NCBI GenBank assembly: GCA_012523095.1
Contig: JAAYJE010000114.1
Span: forward strand, 1-64,000
Direction: 5' to 3'
DNA: 64,000 nucleotides
From: Actinomycetota bacterium
GTDB taxonomy: Bacteria > Actinomycetota > Thermoleophilia > RBG-16-64-13
A program made the translations under genes and the position numbers. Positions within the stretch are counted from its first letter, which is position 1. The number at the start of each line of letters is the position of its first letter. This document shows positions 27,708 through 36,335 of the stretch, piece by piece. Under the pieces are notes generated by a model. That model was given only the letters and a program-made list of their open reading frames with translations. It was not told the DNA's origin and did no database searches.

Positions 27708-29375
27708 GTGGTGCGGACTCGCAAACCGGCTCTATACGGGATCATCCCAGCGCTTCTCCTGACTGGGGTCCTTCTCGCCATGACCGCGTGCGGCCAAGAG
27801 CCTACGACATCCACAACCGCCGCCGGCGGAGAGATCCAGAAGGGAGGCACGCTGGTCTACCAGATCGGCAACCCATCCTTCATCGAACCGACACAGGCTT
27901 TCGAGTCCGAAGGCATCGAGATCGTCCAAGCCGTGTTCGATAGCCTGGTTCAGTTCGACTACCTGACCAACGAGTTGGCCCCGGACGTAGCCGCGTCATG
28001 GGAAGCGAACGAAGATGCCTCGGTGTGGACATTCCACCTGAGTGGTGAGAGCACGTTCCACAACGGTCGCAAGGTCACGGCGGCCGACTTCAAATATGCG
28101 TGGGAGCGGATCTGTGATCCGGTCAATAAGTCGAACATCTCCTACCACCTGTCGGCCGTCAAGGGCTTCGACGAGATGGGGGAGGGCGCGGCCACTGAGT
28201 TGAGCGGCGTCAAAGCCATAGACGATGAGACGCTCGAAGTCACTCTGAGCTACGGGTATGGGGACTTTGAGTACGTGGTGGGGCATCCCTGCCTGTGCCC
28301 TATTCCCAAGGAAGAGGTGGAGAAGGACGCCGCCGCGTTCGCCCTCAAGCCGATTGGTAATGGTCCTTTCATGGTCTCCGAGCCGTGGGCTGCGAGCCGG
28401 TACGTGAGAGTGGTCAAGTACCCCGACTACAAGGGCACTCAGCCGAACATCGACGGCGTTGAGTTCAAGATCTTCGAGGATGTCGAGACTGCGTACCTGG
28501 GGTTCCAAGCCGGCAGTATCGACTCCACGCAGATACCGCCCGGCAACGTCAATGCTGCTAAGACCGCGTACGGCGTGTCCCCGGACGGGTACACGAGCAA
28601 TCCCGGCGCCCAGGTCCAGTTGGGGCCCGAGCTCGCCATCTACTACATGCTCTTGAACAACGAAGCGGAACCGTTCGACGACCCCGACGTCCGCAGGGCG
28701 GTCTCGCTGGCCATCAACCGACAGGCCATCTGCGACATCGTTCACGAGGGTGTAAGGAAGCCCGCCGACAGCTTCATCCCGCCGGGTGTGGCCGGCTATG
28801 TACCCGAAGCCTGGGCGTATTCCAAGTATGACGTGGAGGCGGCGAAGGAGCACCTGGCCAAGGCCGGCTACCCCGACGGCGCAGGCTTCCCGATCATCAA
28901 GCTGTCGTTCAACTCCGGACCCGGACACGAAGACATCATGACCCTCGTGCAGGCCGACCTCAAAGCCATCGGTGTCACGGCGGAGTTCGACGTGAGTGAC
29001 GCCCCGACCTACTGGGACAAGGTGCAGAACGGCAACTACCAGATCGGGCGTAGCGGCTGGGGCGCGGACTACCCGATCATCGACAGCTTCGTGTACTCGA
29101 ACCTGGCAAGCACCTCGGCCGACAACTTCGCGAACTACAACAATCCGGCCCTCGACGAGGTGATCACGGCCGCCCGGCAGATCAAGGCGACCGACGAACG
29201 CATCAAGAAGTACGAAGAGGCTGTGGCGATGGCAGGCGAAGACTGCCCGGTCGTCCCCATCACCTTCTACGCGCATAGCCGTGTCGGCTCGGCTCGGCTG
29301 CACGACTTCGTTCATGGCGGCCTGGGTATGAGCGACTTCGTCTCATGTTGGCTTGAAGGGGCTGCGGCCCAATAG
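27708..29375 (+). CDS. oppA: Peptide-type ABC transporter substrate-binding lipoprotein
   Basis: This extracytoplasmic family-5 solute-binding protein (555 residues) should capture oligopeptides or similar ligands for the importer encoded downstream. It starts with basic residues and a hydrophobic stretch ending in a lipobox A-M-T-A-C, with the lipid-bearing cysteine at residue 28, then a Thr/Ser-rich linker. Family features are KGGTLVYQIG, FHNGRKVTAADFKYAWERI and the C-terminal CPVVPITFYAHS. GTG codons occur at 27708 and 27711; the GGGAGGA site at 27698-27704 slightly favours the second. It leads a five-gene opp/dpp-like operon. Confidence 0.93.
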   Translation: MVRTRKPALYGIIPALLLTGVLLAMTACGQEPTTSTTAAGGEIQKGGTLVYQIGNPSFIEPTQAFESEGIEIVQAVFDSLVQFDYLTNELAPDVAASWEANEDASVWTFHLSGESTFHNGRKVTAADFKYAWERICDPVNKSNISYHLSAVKGFDEMGEGAATELSGVKAIDDETLEVTLSYGYGDFEYVVGHPCLCPIPKEEVEKDAAAFALKPIGNGPFMVSEPWAASRYVRVVKYPDYKGTQPNIDGVEFKIFEDVETAYLGFQAGSIDSTQIPPGNVNAAKTAYGVSPDGYTSNPGAQVQLGPELAIYYMLLNNEAEPFDDPDVRRAVSLAINRQAICDIVHEGVRKPADSFIPPGVAGYVPEAWAYSKYDVEAAKEHLAKAGYPDGAGFPIIKLSFNSGPGHEDIMTLVQADLKAIGVTAEFDVSDAPTYWDKVQNGNYQIGRSGWGADYPIIDSFVYSNLASTSADNFANYNNPALDEVITAARQIKATDERIKKYEEAVAMAGEDCPVVPITFYAHSRVGSARLHDFVHGGLGMSDFVSCWLEGAAAQ

Positions 29376-29490
29376 CGAGGCCTGCTCGGCCCGGTTTGCA
29401 TAGGAAGTAACGGGGTGTATGAGTGGCAGGAGGCCCAAGAGGGCGGCCTGCCCGTCTTCGGCCCGTACCCGTAGGGAGCCGGAGGGACCT

Positions 29491-30462
29491 TTGCTAGCCT
29501 ATATCGCCCGGCGGGTTGTGCAGATGATCCCGGTGTTCATCGGGATCACCGTTATCCTTTTCTTGATCCGTTCTCCGGCCATCGTGCCGGGCGACCCTGT
29601 GCGGATGATCGTGGGAGAGAGGGCCATCTCTCAGGCCCTATACGATCAGGTGGTCAAGGAGAATGCTCTAGACAAGCCTCTCTACTATCAGTATGGGCGA
29701 TATCTGACGCGTCTGGTGCAGGGAGATCTGGGTGACTCATATCAGCTGAAACGCCCCGTCACCCACATCCTCTTCGAGAAACTCCCCAACACCCTGAAGC
29801 TGGCTCTGGTTGCTCTTCTGATCGAAACCGTGATAGGTCTCGCCGCCGGAATACTCTCAGCAGTCAAGAAATACTCGTTCTGGGATATGCTCGTCACTCT
29901 CAGCACGGCGATCCTCGTCTCGGTGCCGGTGTTTTGGCTCGGCATGGGTCTTCAGGTGTTGTTCGGGGTCAAATTCAAGCAGTGGGGATTGCCGTATCTG
30001 CCCGTGTACGACATGACCTCGAGAGATTTTTCCACCGTCGTCCACTTCATTATGCCCGGGTTCACCCTGGCGTCCGCGTCGATGGCGTACGCGGCCAGGA
30101 TCACGCGAAGCCAGTTGCTTGAGGTTATGGGCCAAGACTATATGCGGACCGCTGCCGCCAAGGGGCTGTCGCGGCGCGATGTGATTTGGAAGCACGGCAT
30201 GAAGAACGCGATGATACCGGTGGTCACCTTCCTCGGCATGGATCTCGGAGCTATGGTGGGAGGCACCATCCTCACAGAGATGGTGTTCAACTGGCCGGGC
30301 GTGGGCCTTGAGATATATAACGCCATCCAGTTGCGCGACTGGCCGATCGTGACGGGCGGCGTGATCGTCATTGTCTTCATGGTCATGATCATAAATCTCA
30401 TCGTGGATATCAGCTACGCGTTCCTCGACCCCCGCATCCGGTACACGAAGGCGGTCAAGTAG
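29491..30462 (+). CDS. oppB: Peptide ABC transporter permease (OppB/DppB type)
   Basis: This is an inner-membrane permease with about six transmembrane helices. It begins LAYIARRVVQMIPVFIGITVILF and carries the permease signature E-A-A-like segment MRTAAAKGLSRRDVIWKHGMKN near residues 212-233. I chose TTG at 29491 because GGAGGG (29481-29486) lies just before it and because OppB proteins start at this point; the frame is open to an ATG at 29419 that would add 24 Arg/Pro-rich residues. The stop overlaps the GTG of oppC by one base. Confidence 0.92.
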   Translation: MLAYIARRVVQMIPVFIGITVILFLIRSPAIVPGDPVRMIVGERAISQALYDQVVKENALDKPLYYQYGRYLTRLVQGDLGDSYQLKRPVTHILFEKLPNTLKLALVALLIETVIGLAAGILSAVKKYSFWDMLVTLSTAILVSVPVFWLGMGLQVLFGVKFKQWGLPYLPVYDMTSRDFSTVVHFIMPGFTLASASMAYAARITRSQLLEVMGQDYMRTAAAKGLSRRDVIWKHGMKNAMIPVVTFLGMDLGAMVGGTILTEMVFNWPGVGLEIYNAIQLRDWPIVTGGVIVIVFMVMIINLIVDISYAFLDPRIRYTKAVK

Positions 30463-31436
30463 TGGCGGAAGCTCCCGAACAGATACCTGGGGAACGGAGT
30501 GCGCGTGGAGCGGGCACGGATTCGTCGATGGGCCGTCCACCACTATCTATCGCGGAGTCGGTCGGCAAAGGTCGCACCCTGCGGGGAGATGCCTGGCGTC
30601 GTTTGCGAAAGAACAGACTGGCCGTAGCGGGGCTCGTCTGGGTGGCCATCATGGTCCTGCTGGCCGTCTCCGCAGACTTGTGGGTGCCGCGATACCTGGG
30701 CGACCCCGTGGATATCGACACCACTCAGGCGGCCTCGCAGTCACTTCAACCGCCTTCCTGGGACCATCTGCTGGGCACCGATAGGATGTCGCGCGACATC
30801 GCCTCGCGGATCATCTACGGAGCGCGGGCGTCACTCTTGGTCGGTGCGGTTGCCGTGGGGATCATGCTCGTCATCGGCTTGGTGATGGGTGCAGTGGCCG
30901 CTTACTATGGGGGCATCTGGGACTCTATTATCATGCGCGCGGCCGACATCTTTCTTGCCTTCCCCTACGTCTTGTTTGCGATCGTCCTGGTGGGAGTCAT
31001 GGGAGGGGGTAGTCCGACCAACGTCTTCTTGGCCATTGGTCTGTTGGGATGGCCGGGCATCGCCCGGATCTTCCGCGGCTCGGTCCTGGCGGTGAGAGAG
31101 AACGAATACGTGGATGCCGCCCGGGCCATGGGAGCCTCGACGCCGCGAATACTCTTCAGGCACATCATGCCTAACGCGATAGCCCCCCTCGTCGTGTACG
31201 CCACCATGAGCATCGGGGTCGCTATCCTGGCTGAGGCCGCCCTGAGTTTTCTAGGTATGGGAGTGCAACCACCCGCACCGTCGTGGGGAGGCATGCTGTC
31301 GGAGGCGCGGGGCTACCTGTTCACCGCGCCCTGGTTGATGGTGTACCCCGGCATAGGCATCCTCACCACCGTGCTCGCTTTTGTCCTGCTCGGTGACGGC
31401 CTTCGCGACGCCCTAGACGTGAGGAAGAAGGAGTAA
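30462..31436 (+). CDS. oppC: Peptide ABC transporter permease (OppC/DppC type)
   Basis: This second permease subunit has 324 residues. A cytoplasmic N-terminal region of about 45 residues leads into the first helix (LAVAGLVWVAIMVLLAVSADLW). LGTDRMSRDIASRIIYGARASL is the typical OppC loop, and YVDAARAMGASTPRILFRHIMPN near residues 211-233 is the cytoplasmic coupling helix that contacts the ATPases. The GTG start overlaps oppB. It pairs with OppB to form the channel. Confidence 0.93.
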   Translation: MAEAPEQIPGERSARGAGTDSSMGRPPLSIAESVGKGRTLRGDAWRRLRKNRLAVAGLVWVAIMVLLAVSADLWVPRYLGDPVDIDTTQAASQSLQPPSWDHLLGTDRMSRDIASRIIYGARASLLVGAVAVGIMLVIGLVMGAVAAYYGGIWDSIIMRAADIFLAFPYVLFAIVLVGVMGGGSPTNVFLAIGLLGWPGIARIFRGSVLAVRENEYVDAARAMGASTPRILFRHIMPNAIAPLVVYATMSIGVAILAEAALSFLGMGVQPPAPSWGGMLSEARGYLFTAPWLMVYPGIGILTTVLAFVLLGDGLRDALDVRKKE

Positions 31437-31439
31437 CCA

Positions 31440-32456
31440 TTGCCTCCACTGATGGAAGTAGACGACCTACGTATGCACTTCTTCACCCGCGACGGGGTGG
31501 TCAAGGCTGTCGACGGGGTGAGCTTTGCTCTCGAGGCGGGCCAAACCCTGGGTATGGTGGGCGAGTCCGGCTCGGGGAAGTCTGTGACGGCCCTCTCGCT
31601 CATGCGGCTGGTTCCCGAACCGCCGGGCAAGGTGGTGAGCGGCGATATCCGGTTCAAGGGTGAGAGCATCCTGAGAATGAGTGAGAAAGAGCAAGGCAGG
31701 CTGCGAGGTGACCGTATCGCCATGATCTTCCAGGACCCGATGACCTCGCTCAACCCTGTTCACCGTATCGGCAGGCAGATCGCCGAGCCATTGCGTCTTC
31801 ACAAGGGCGCTTCCAAGAAAGAGGCATGGGGCGCTGCCGTGGAGTTGTTGGCTCAGGTGGGGATCCCGCAGCCGGCAGAACGAGCATGGGACTATCCACA
31901 TGAGTTCTCAGGCGGAATGCGTCAGAGGGCCATGATCGCGATGGCCCTCGCCTGTGATCCCGAAGTCCTTATCGCCGACGAGCCGACCACAGCCCTGGAC
32001 GTCACGATCCAAGCGCAGATACTGGAGCTCATGCGGGAGATCCAGGCCCGCACGGGGTCGGCGATCATCATGATCAGCCATGACCTGGGCGTGGTGGCCG
32101 ACATAGCGGACCATGTACTGGTGATGTACGCGGGCAAGGCGGTCGAGTTCGGCGCGGCCGACGAGGTCTTCTGTCGCCCGCTTCATCCGTATACCTGGGG
32201 ACTGCTCGAGAGCCTGCCTCGCCATGATGCCGACGACGGCGGGAGGTTGAGCCCCATCAAGGGACAGCCGCCGAGCCTTATCAACCTTCCGAGCGGCTGC
32301 GCCTTCAGCCCCCGTTGCGCCTACGCAACGGAGCGGTGTTGTTCGGAGGCGCCACACCTGGTGGAGATAGACTCGGGACATTCCTCGGCTTGTCACTTCT
32401 CCGCAGACAAAGACTTCCTCAACCGATCTCCTCACTCCGCGACCGGGAAGCTCTAG
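31440..32456 (+). CDS. oppD: Peptide ABC transporter ATP-binding protein (OppD/DppD type)
   Basis: This ATPase subunit (338 residues) has Walker A GESGSGKSV near residue 41, the signature SGGMRQRAMIA, Walker B VLIADEPTTALDV and the H-loop SHDLGVV. The C-terminal oligopeptide-transporter extension holds the four-cysteine motif (CAFSPRCAYATERCC) that may bind an iron-sulfur cluster in this family. TTG at 31440 follows AAGGAG by seven bases; an ATG at 31452 is the alternative. It is directly followed by oppF with no gap. Confidence 0.94.
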   Translation: MPPLMEVDDLRMHFFTRDGVVKAVDGVSFALEAGQTLGMVGESGSGKSVTALSLMRLVPEPPGKVVSGDIRFKGESILRMSEKEQGRLRGDRIAMIFQDPMTSLNPVHRIGRQIAEPLRLHKGASKKEAWGAAVELLAQVGIPQPAERAWDYPHEFSGGMRQRAMIAMALACDPEVLIADEPTTALDVTIQAQILELMREIQARTGSAIIMISHDLGVVADIADHVLVMYAGKAVEFGAADEVFCRPLHPYTWGLLESLPRHDADDGGRLSPIKGQPPSLINLPSGCAFSPRCAYATERCCSEAPHLVEIDSGHSSACHFSADKDFLNRSPHSATGKL

Positions 32457-33539
32457 ATGGCTGCTCTTCTCCAAGTCGAGGGACTGACCAAGCACTTTCG
32501 CGTCGGCCAAGGTGTGATCCTCTCGCATATGAACAAGACGGTGAAGGCGGTAGATGACGTTTCTTTCGCCGTTGAGCAAGGGGAGACCCTCGGCCTGGTG
32601 GGGGAGTCGGGCTGCGGGAAGTCGACGACGGGCAGGTGCATCAACAGGCTGCTCGAGGCCACGTCGGGCAAGATCGAGTTCGAGGGTGTAGACGTACGCA
32701 GACTCCGCGGGAAGCGCCTAAGGGTATACCGTCGCGACGTACAGTTCATCTTCCAGGATCCCTACGCATCGCTCAACCCCCGCATGACCTTTGGAGAGAT
32801 CATGGCGGAACCGCTCGTGATCCACGGCTTCGGTACAAGAAGAGAGCGCGAACAACGCTGTAAGGAGATGCTGGCGGTGGTGGGATTGAGTCCCGAGCAT
32901 ATCCATCGCTATCCGCACGAATTCTCTGGGGGGCAGAGACAGAGAGTGGGCATCGCTCGGTCGCTCATGTTGCGGCCGAAGATGATCGTGTGCGACGAAC
33001 CGGTGTCGGCGCTCGACGTCTCCATTCAGGCCCAGATCATCAATCTGCTCGATGAGCTGCAGAAGGAGTTCGGCCTGACGTATCTCTTCATCGCTCACGA
33101 TCTGGCGGTGGTCAGGCATATCTGCGACCGCGTAGCCGTGATGTATCTGGGCAAGATCGTGGAGTTGGGAGGCCGGCAGGAGGTCTACAGCAGTCCGCAT
33201 CATCCCTATACGGAGTCCCTTTTGTCGGCGGCTCCGGTGCCGGATCCGCAGAAGCAGCGCGCACGCTCGCGTATCATCCTGCGTGGCGATGTACCCGACC
33301 CTATGTACCCGCCGACGGGCTGCCGTTTCCACACGCGGTGTCCCATCGCCCGATTCCCCATCTGCTCCGAAGAGGAACCGCCGCTTCGATCCGTGGCTTC
33401 CGGACATGAGACAGCCTGCCATTTCGCCAAGGCCTTCCCCATCTCCGCGGGCCGCATGACGTCGGGTGACGCTCACCAACAAGATCCGTTCGGGGGCTTC
33501 GATGGGCGTCCTGGAGGAAACCTGGGCGACTTCAGCTGA
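32457..33539 (+). CDS. oppF: Peptide ABC transporter ATP-binding protein (OppF/DppF type)
   Basis: This second ATPase (360 residues) has Walker A GESGCGKST near residue 51, the signature SGGQRQRVGIA, Walker B MIVCDEPVSALDV and the H-loop AHDLAVV. The C-terminal extension carries CRFHTRCPIARFPIC. The last 36 residues after CHFAKAF are an extra Gly/Asp-rich tail. The ATG directly abuts the oppD stop. It ends the opp operon, and the RNase P RNA promoter follows within 50 bases. Confidence 0.94.
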   Translation: MAALLQVEGLTKHFRVGQGVILSHMNKTVKAVDDVSFAVEQGETLGLVGESGCGKSTTGRCINRLLEATSGKIEFEGVDVRRLRGKRLRVYRRDVQFIFQDPYASLNPRMTFGEIMAEPLVIHGFGTRREREQRCKEMLAVVGLSPEHIHRYPHEFSGGQRQRVGIARSLMLRPKMIVCDEPVSALDVSIQAQIINLLDELQKEFGLTYLFIAHDLAVVRHICDRVAVMYLGKIVELGGRQEVYSSPHHPYTESLLSAAPVPDPQKQRARSRIILRGDVPDPMYPPTGCRFHTRCPIARFPICSEEEPPLRSVASGHETACHFAKAFPISAGRMTSGDAHQQDPFGGFDGRPGGNLGDFS

Positions 33540-33581
33540 AACGCGGGGGCCGCCGTTGAGGGCCGGAGCTTCCGAAGGGGG

Positions 33582-33587
33582 TATACT
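33582..33587 (+). promoter_or_regulatory. -10 element for RNase P RNA
   Basis: TATACT just upstream of the P1 helix of rnpB. TTGAGG at 33556-33561 resembles a -35 but the 20-base spacer is long. Confidence 0.5.
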
Positions 33588-33591
33588 TATC

Positions 33592-33978
33592 GGGCAGCCC
33601 GGGTAGCCGCGGGGGCGCGCCCGAAGCGCGGGCCCTCGAGGAAAGTCCGGACACCGTAGAGCAGGGTGCTGGATAACGTCCAGCGGGGGAAACCCCAGGG
33701 AAAGCGCCACAGAAATTACACAGCACGCCGGCAGGTCCGGTTGCGAAGGTGAAATGGTGCGGTAAGAGCGCACCGGCGCCGTGGTGACACGGCGGCCAGG
33801 CAAGCCCCACCCGGTGCAAGGCCGAATAGGGAGGCGCTCGAGGGTTGCTCGCCCGATGCCTTCGGGTTGGCCGCATGAGCCGTGCGGTAACGTACGGCCA
33901 CAGATAGATGGCTACCGGCTCAAGCCACCGGATCCGGCGGCTTGAGTTCACAGGATCCGGCTTATAGGGCTGCTACCG
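33592..33978 (+). ncRNA. rnpB: RNase P RNA (type A)
   Basis: This is the catalytic RNA that removes tRNA 5' leaders. Diagnostic conserved blocks are present in order: CGAGGAAAGTCCGGAC (33638-33653), GCAGGGTGCTGGATAACG, GGTGAAATGGTGCGGTAAG and the 3' block GGCTTATAGGGC (33959-33970). The 5' GGCAGCCC (33593-33600) pairs with GGGCTGCT (33967-33974) to form helix P1, which sets both ends to within a few bases. Its length, about 385 nt, fits the ancestral A type. A hairpin follows at once. Confidence 0.95.
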
Positions 33979-33980
33979 CG

Positions 33981-34008
33981 GGGGCTCCTTCCTGTCAGAA
34001 GGGGCCCC
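33981..34008 (+). terminator. Hairpin after rnpB
   Basis: An 11-bp stem, GGGGCTCCTTC with GAAGGGGCCCC (one G:U pair), and the six-base loop CTGTCA. No T-run follows. The loop itself resembles the -35 of the next promoter. Confidence 0.6.
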
Positions 34009-34021
34009 AGCTATATAGAAT
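33992..34021 (+). promoter_or_regulatory. Promoter for the 2,3-diphosphoglycerate-synthetase-like gene
   Basis: CTGTCA (33992-33997, four of six matches to TTGACA), an 18-base spacer and TAGAAT (34016-34021). The -35 coincides with the loop of the rnpB hairpin. Confidence 0.45.
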
Positions 34022-34081
34022 GCAGAAGGTGCCTTGAGTGTTCGGGGCACCGGGCGGACGGGAGACGAAAGGAGGCCTTCG

Positions 34082-35413
34082 GTGGGGAAGAAGCGGGTGG
34101 TCATCATGGGAGCCGCGGGGCGCGACTTCCACAATTTCAACGTGGTCTTCCGGGGCGACGCCGCTACGGAGGTGGTGGCCTTCACGGCGAGTCAGATACC
34201 CCGCATCGATAGGCGCAGATACCCGTCGGAGTTGGCGGGCCCCTACTACCCTGAGGGTATCCCCATCGTGCCCGAAAGCGCCCTTGAGACGCTGATCAGG
34301 GAAGAGAAGGTCGACGAAGTGGTGTTCGCCTACAGCGACGTGTCGCATGAGTTCGTCATGCACCAGGCCTCACGGGTGCTGGCGATGGGGGCGGACTTCT
34401 CCCTCATGGGTCCGAACAACACCGCGATAGCATGCTCGGCGCCCGTCATCTCGATCCTGGCGACGCGCACCGGTGCCGGCAAGAGTCCGGCCTCGCGATT
34501 CGTGGCCGGACTTCTCATGGAACGGGGCCTGCACCCGGCTGTGATCAGGCATCCGATGCCGTACGGCGACCTGGTGGCTCAGCGAGTGCAACGCTTCGCC
34601 TCCATGGAAGACTTGGACCGCGCCGAAGCCACGATAGAGGAGCGTGAGGACTACGAACCTCATATCAAACGGGGCCTAGTGGTGTGGGCGGGAGTGGACT
34701 ACGAGGCAATCGTAGCGGAAGCTCAGAAGGAGGCTTCCGTCATCATATGGGACGGAGGCAACAATGACTTCTCGTTCCTGCGGTCCGACCTGGAGATCGT
34801 CATGGTCGATCCAATGCGCCCCGGACACGAGCTATCGTACCATCCGGGAGAGATGAACCTGCGCAGGGCCGACGTCGCCGTGCTCGGTAAGGTCAACAGT
34901 GCATCCGAAGCCGGAGTGGAGACGGTCAAGGCCAACATCGCGGAGGTCAACCCAGACGCGGTGATCGTGGAGACCGATACAGTCATAAGCGCCTCTGACC
35001 CGGCGATGATCGCAGGGAAGAAGGTGCTGGTGGTGGAAGACGGACCGACGCTTACTCATGGCGGTATGGCCTTCGGAGCAGGTCTGGAGGCCGCGCGGGA
35101 GTTCGGCGCCGCTGAGGTGGTGGACCCACGGGTGCACGCGCGGGGGAAGCTGGCCGAGACATATGCTACGTACTCCCATTTGGGGCCGATACTGCCTGCG
35201 CTGGGCTACTATTCCGAACAACTGCGCGACCTGGAGGCGACCATCAACGCTGTACCTGCCGACGTGGTGGTCAGCGCCACCCCCTTCTCACTGGGCAGCC
35301 TACTGGAAGTGAATAAGCCGCTCGTGCAGATCACTTACGAGCTTGCCGAGCGCGGAGCTCCGCGCCTGTCCGACCTGGTGCACGACTTCTTGAAGGACCG
35401 GGGTCTCGACTGA
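34082..35413 (+). CDS. Cyclic 2,3-diphosphoglycerate synthetase-like P-loop GTPase (COG2403 type)
   Basis: The 443-residue product opens with a Rossmann-like stretch (KKRVVIMGAAGRDFHNFN). It has a P-loop TRTGAGKSPASR near residue 140 and a Walker B-like VIIWDGGNNDFSF near residue 222, plus VIVETDTVISA and VLVVEDGPTLTHGGM. These match the family named for archaeal cyclic 2,3-diphosphoglycerate synthetase. Bacterial members are common but little studied, so the substrate is unproven. I chose GTG at 34082, six bases after AAAGGAGG; the frame is open to 34034. It is flanked by hairpins on both sides and looks monocistronic. Confidence 0.75.
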   Translation: MGKKRVVIMGAAGRDFHNFNVVFRGDAATEVVAFTASQIPRIDRRRYPSELAGPYYPEGIPIVPESALETLIREEKVDEVVFAYSDVSHEFVMHQASRVLAMGADFSLMGPNNTAIACSAPVISILATRTGAGKSPASRFVAGLLMERGLHPAVIRHPMPYGDLVAQRVQRFASMEDLDRAEATIEEREDYEPHIKRGLVVWAGVDYEAIVAEAQKEASVIIWDGGNNDFSFLRSDLEIVMVDPMRPGHELSYHPGEMNLRRADVAVLGKVNSASEAGVETVKANIAEVNPDAVIVETDTVISASDPAMIAGKKVLVVEDGPTLTHGGMAFGAGLEAAREFGAAEVVDPRVHARGKLAETYATYSHLGPILPALGYYSEQLRDLEATINAVPADVVVSATPFSLGSLLEVNKPLVQITYELAERGAPRLSDLVHDFLKDRGLD

Positions 35414-35420
35414 TGAGAAC

Positions 35421-35455
35421 CGCCGGGTCTCGGCCCGCCGGACCGAGACCCGGCG
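35421..35455 (+). terminator. Strong hairpin after the GTPase gene
   Basis: A perfect 13-bp stem (CGCCGGGTCTCGG with CCGAGACCCGGCG) and a nine-base loop begin eight bases after the stop. It is followed by TTGCG, not a T-run. Confidence 0.65.
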
Positions 35456-35570
35456 TTGCGACCGGGACCGTAGACCATGCGGCACTCGGTCGGGCGGAGT
35501 CGAGGTTTCAGGCTGTGTGATTCGCGGGTAGAGCGAGTGCGGAACACCCAGCCTCGAGGAGGATAGAGCT

Positions 35571-36167
35571 ATGGCCTTTGTGCTGCCCGACCTGCCCTAC
35601 GCCAGGGATGCCCTGGCGCCGTATCTTAGCGCTGAGACACTCGAGTACCATCATGGGAAGCATCACAACGCCTATGTGGCGAATCTCAACGGTCTGCTGG
35701 AGGGAGCCGACGCAGAGTTGAGCACCCAGGAGGATCTCGAGGGGATCATCCTCTCCGCGGAAGGCGGGGTCTTCAACAACGCGGCTCAAGTCTGGAACCA
35801 CAGTTTCTATTGGAAGTGCATGAAGCCTGGAGGAGGAGGGCGGCCCGGCGGCGAACTGGCCAAGGCCATCGAGGCGTCCTTCGGCTCCTACGACGACCTC
35901 GCTAAGGAGTTGACACAGGCCGCCGTCACTCAGTTCGGCTCCGGGTGGGCCTGGCTGGTCAAGGACGGTGATGCGCTCAAGGTCACCAAGACAGGCAATG
36001 CCGATCTGCCGCTTAAGCACGGGCAGACCGCTCTTCTCACGGTCGATGTCTGGGAACACGCCTACTACATCGACTACCGGAACCTCCGACCCAAGTACGT
36101 GGAGGCCTTCCTCAACAATTTGGTCGATTGGGACTTCGTGGCTGCGAACCTCGCCGCCGCCGAATAA
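35571..36167 (+). CDS. sodB: Superoxide dismutase, iron type
   Basis: The enzyme converts superoxide to peroxide and oxygen in the cytoplasm. Metal ligands lie in Y-H-H-G-K-H-H, in VWNHSFYW, and in DVWEHAYYIDYRN. The glutamine in NNAAQVWNH is at the position typical of iron enzymes, where manganese enzymes have glycine, and FGSGWAWLV follows. It closely resembles E. coli SodB rather than the mycobacterial enzyme. The length is 198. AGGAGG precedes the ATG. Its presence means the host meets oxygen at least at times. Confidence 0.95.
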   Translation: MAFVLPDLPYARDALAPYLSAETLEYHHGKHHNAYVANLNGLLEGADAELSTQEDLEGIILSAEGGVFNNAAQVWNHSFYWKCMKPGGGGRPGGELAKAIEASFGSYDDLAKELTQAAVTQFGSGWAWLVKDGDALKVTKTGNADLPLKHGQTALLTVDVWEHAYYIDYRNLRPKYVEAFLNNLVDWDFVAANLAAAE

Positions 36168-36176
36168 GAGTAGAGC

Positions 36177-36209
36177 CGGCGCCGCAGCCCCGCAGGGGCT
36201 GCGGCGCCG
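36177..36209 (+). terminator. Strong hairpin after sodB
   Basis: A perfect 15-bp GC-rich stem (36177-36191 with 36195-36209) around a GCA loop, 10 bases after the stop and followed by TCCCGTTCCC. Confidence 0.7.
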
Positions 36210-36239
36210 TCCCGTTCCCGGTATACCCGCGCCTTTTGA

Positions 36240-36245
36240 TAGAAT
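36240..36245 (+). promoter_or_regulatory. Possible -10 for the MFS gene
   Basis: TAGAAT, about 90 bases before the start codon. No -35 match is seen at standard spacing. Confidence 0.35.
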
Positions 36246-36335
36246 CCAGCAGGGTCCCGTGGGCCGCGAGGGCTCTCGTATTACGCGGGGGGAAAGGAAC
36301 TTCGGGAATGGGTTCGAGTGACTAGTGGGGAGAAG

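Noticed and set aside
27996-29315. A 439-codon minus-strand frame opposite oppA
   Set aside because: Its translation has no domain pattern and the plus strand encodes an obvious solute-binding lipoprotein.
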